This document shows positions 62,579 through 64,000 of a stretch of DNA of 64,000 nt, one piece after another. This DNA is from Ruminococcus flavefaciens (GTDB taxonomy: Bacteria; Bacillota; Clostridia; Oscillospirales; Ruminococcaceae). The translations under genes were made by a program, and so were the position numbers. Below the pieces are notes generated by a model that was given only the letters and a program-made list of their open reading frames with translations, did no database searches and had not been told where the DNA came from. The stretch lies in contig JAMPGO010000001.1 in NCBI GenBank assembly GCA_023663905.1, forward strand, positions 830,113 to 894,112, in the 5' to 3' direction. How positions within the stretch are numbered: the first letter of the stretch is position 1; each line of letters starts with the position of its first letter.

Positions 62579-62725
62579 ATGAATAAGTCTGTGACATTCT
62601 GTCAGAAAGACAGTGAGCTTATTAAAAAGATTATGGAATATCAGAAAAAACATAACATAGCAACTTTTACGGAGACTGTCCGCATACTTTGCACAAAAGC
62701 TGTCAGGTTCGATGAAGTCAATTAA
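62579..62725 (+). CDS. 48-residue ribbon-helix-helix-like protein
   Basis: A short open frame from ATG 62579 to TAA 62723-62725 behind AAAGGAG. The sequence begins NKSVTFCQKDSELIKKIMEY and continues with a second helix (TETVRILCTKAV), reminiscent of Arc/MetJ-type ribbon-helix-helix regulators. It lies in the row of small genes, 12 bases before the next start. Confidence 0.55.
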   Translation: MNKSVTFCQKDSELIKKIMEYQKKHNIATFTETVRILCTKAVRFDEVN

Positions 62726-62737
62726 GGAGGTGTAACT

Positions 62738-63229
62738 ATGGGTGTTTCGATAACATCAATCAAGCACGGACATTACGACGTGAACCGTATGTGGACGAAG
62801 AGTCCCGACTCGGCAGGAGGTGTACACGTTCTGCTGAATATCTGCAATACTGACAGCTCCAGAACGCTGAAATATGCCGATATTTACGCAATCGCCTACA
62901 ATTCCGTCGGCGACCCTGTGCCGTGTTCCATAAGCCGTGAATCTCTTAAGGGTATGAGGGTTACCGGTCCTATCGAGCCGGGCAAGATAAAAAGAGACCT
63001 TATGTTCGAGAGTATGTGGTATAATCCGTCAATAGCAGGTATCAGGGTTGACCACGTTGATGTTACATATATGGACGGCTCGACAGAGACCGTTTCAGGC
63101 TACGACGCAACGGAGGTCTCGGCAAATCTCAAGGTTCGTGATGAGCTTAACAAGGCGCTTAAAGGCATTGGCGCACTGCTGGTTATTGTACTGCTGTTCG
63201 TCATCGCATTCGCAATAGGTCAAATGTAA
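62738..63229 (+). CDS. tail-anchored protein, unknown
   Basis: The 163-residue protein has a soluble beta-rich domain (residues 1-125) and a single C-terminal transmembrane helix (ALLVIVLLFVIAFAIG), with the soluble part predicted in the cytoplasm. AAGGAGG precedes the ATG. The body contains an immunoglobulin-like alternation (GGVHVLLNICNTDSSRTLKYADIYAIAYN, read in parts) seen in many small clostridial proteins. No function assigned. Confidence 0.65.
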   Translation: MGVSITSIKHGHYDVNRMWTKSPDSAGGVHVLLNICNTDSSRTLKYADIYAIAYNSVGDPVPCSISRESLKGMRVTGPIEPGKIKRDLMFESMWYNPSIAGIRVDHVDVTYMDGSTETVSGYDATEVSANLKVRDELNKALKGIGALLVIVLLFVIAFAIGQM

Positions 63230-63249
63230 TTTTTTTGGAGGTATTTATT

Positions 63250-63885
63250 ATGGAAGATATTAAAAAACAGCTGGAAAAGCTTCTCGTTGATAACGATATG
63301 GTGAAAGTATGGGCGGAGACTGTAACGGAGACTGTGGCGGTTGACGAAACGAACGTTGGTACGGCTTCCGACGGCACAAAGTATGACAAGGAAATGGTGT
63401 TCGAATATCTCAACGCAAATGGCTATCCGATAACACAGGAGAGTATTGACTTTGCGGCGAAAAAGCTCGTGAGCGATGTGGTAGAAAGGGTGGTAAAAAA
63501 GAAAGTCCTTCACAATGAGGTTGAGGATATTACGGGAAATCTTGACGACTATATTCAGTTCAAAACGCTCGAAGCACTGCTGAAAATCCACAAAACACAG
63601 CAGATAAACCACGAAATACAGCTGAAAAGTCAGGTTATGGAGTATGCCGTTGAGATGATTGAAGATAATAATACAGGCGGAACTGATGTCAATCATCTTA
63701 ATATGGTTCTTAAAAAGTACAGCTCTGAGGGCTGGAATCTCAAACAGGTCTTTACGAACGAACTCGGTGTTAATTCAACGAGAGTAGGTAATTTCGGTAC
63801 TAATGCGACTATAGACCAGGTTGTGTTGATTTTTGAGCGCTCCGTTGCTGTGAAAGAGAATCTGCATAAACTGCTCAAAAAGTAA
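63250..63885 (+). CDS. protein with C-terminal DUF4177-like domain
   Basis: The 211-residue protein has a helical N-terminal region (residues 1-130) and a C-terminal segment LNMVLKKYSSEGWNLKQVF that matches the DUF4177 pattern (a helix followed by GW-h-h), ending VVLIFER. No membrane segment. TGGAGG precedes ATG 63250, 20 bases after the tail-anchored gene. Function unknown. Confidence 0.65.
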   Translation: MEDIKKQLEKLLVDNDMVKVWAETVTETVAVDETNVGTASDGTKYDKEMVFEYLNANGYPITQESIDFAAKKLVSDVVERVVKKKVLHNEVEDITGNLDDYIQFKTLEALLKIHKTQQINHEIQLKSQVMEYAVEMIEDNNTGGTDVNHLNMVLKKYSSEGWNLKQVFTNELGVNSTRVGNFGTNATIDQVVLIFERSVAVKENLHKLLKK

Positions 63886-63936
63886 TTTTTGTTTATTATT
63901 ACCGAAAATTGCTCTCCCGGCGGCTTTATTTTTTAC

Positions 63937-63965
63937 TTGACAAACGCAAAAATGTATGATATAAT
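63937..63965 (+). promoter_or_regulatory. promoter at the right edge of the window
   Basis: TTGACA (63937-63942), 17 bases, TATAAT (63960-63965). It would drive a gene beyond the window; no start codon with a ribosome binding site is visible before 64000. Confidence 0.8.
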
Positions 63966-64000
63966 AATAAAGCTGTCGGGCGAGGACAAAAATCACGAAA

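Overview
The window looks like chromosomal DNA of a Ruminococcus-type gut or rumen Firmicute (Oscillospiraceae). The evidence is a secreted dockerin protein (36256-37155), a type III glutamine synthetase, RNase J, a GdpP-type phosphodiesterase, low-GC-style sigma-A promoters (TTGACA, 17 nt, TATAAT) and AGGAGG ribosome binding sites. No rRNA, tRNA, CRISPR array, prophage or insertion sequence was recognised. The species assignment is inference.

Layout. 133-5101 (+): asparagine synthase, an aspartate carbamoyltransferase carrying a PyrI-like zinc tail, and a YtrA-type GntR/ABC exporter operon. 5135-18253 (-): an FkbM methyltransferase and PH-domain pair; the housekeeping run rnj-gdpP-rplI-dnaB-tilS-ftsH; a catalytically eroded phosphohexomutase; an alanine:Na+ symporter. 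18350-24975 (+): two PH-domain membrane proteins, a roughly 790-residue polytopic membrane protein, and a 7TM histidine kinase with a NarL-type regulator. 25124-31666: nudC (+), then GH25 lysozyme, relBE, and the fhs-tsaE-tsaB-rpiB-upp-membrane protein operon (-). 31898-33423: an AT-rich accessory patch (Cro-like HTH, a 40-residue gene, a Bro-N-like gene) followed by yefM-yoeB. 33533-41678: MATE exporter, mtnN, a degenerate tandem repeat array, the dockerin protein, metY with an HD protein, a cohesin-like lipoprotein, an HTH/zinc-ribbon membrane protein and a cytidylate-kinase-like protein. 41699-60345: an ion transporter and a dense nitrogen-assimilation region. 60377-64000: a zinc phospholipase C-like protein and a string of small lipoproteins and tail-anchored or unknown proteins.

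The most interesting system is the nitrogen region. Two divergent units start from a shared intergenic region (48916-49384). One reads left as an ammonium transporter-PII fusion, CTP synthase and glutamine synthetase III. The other reads right as gltB, gltD, a glutamine synthetase-like protein, an ANTAR protein, purF and asnB. Each unit begins with a strong promoter, then at the very 5' end of the transcript a small hairpin with a six-base AAGG-type loop (A at position 1, G at position 4, the known ANTAR target signature) that overlaps the 5' arm of a long intrinsic terminator. The ANTAR protein in the right-hand operon has lost its receiver-domain aspartates, and the glutamine synthetase-like protein just upstream has lost most catalytic residues. 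Together they suggest a phosphorylation-independent antitermination circuit in which a dead glutamine synthetase homologue reports nitrogen status to an RNA-binding antiterminator. The individual families are known; the complete circuit is my inference.

Other notable points are a dispersed 20-bp palindrome (four copies, one in frame inside tsaB), near-identical promoters in front of fhs and mtnN, and a tandem array built from pieces of the two genes that flank it.
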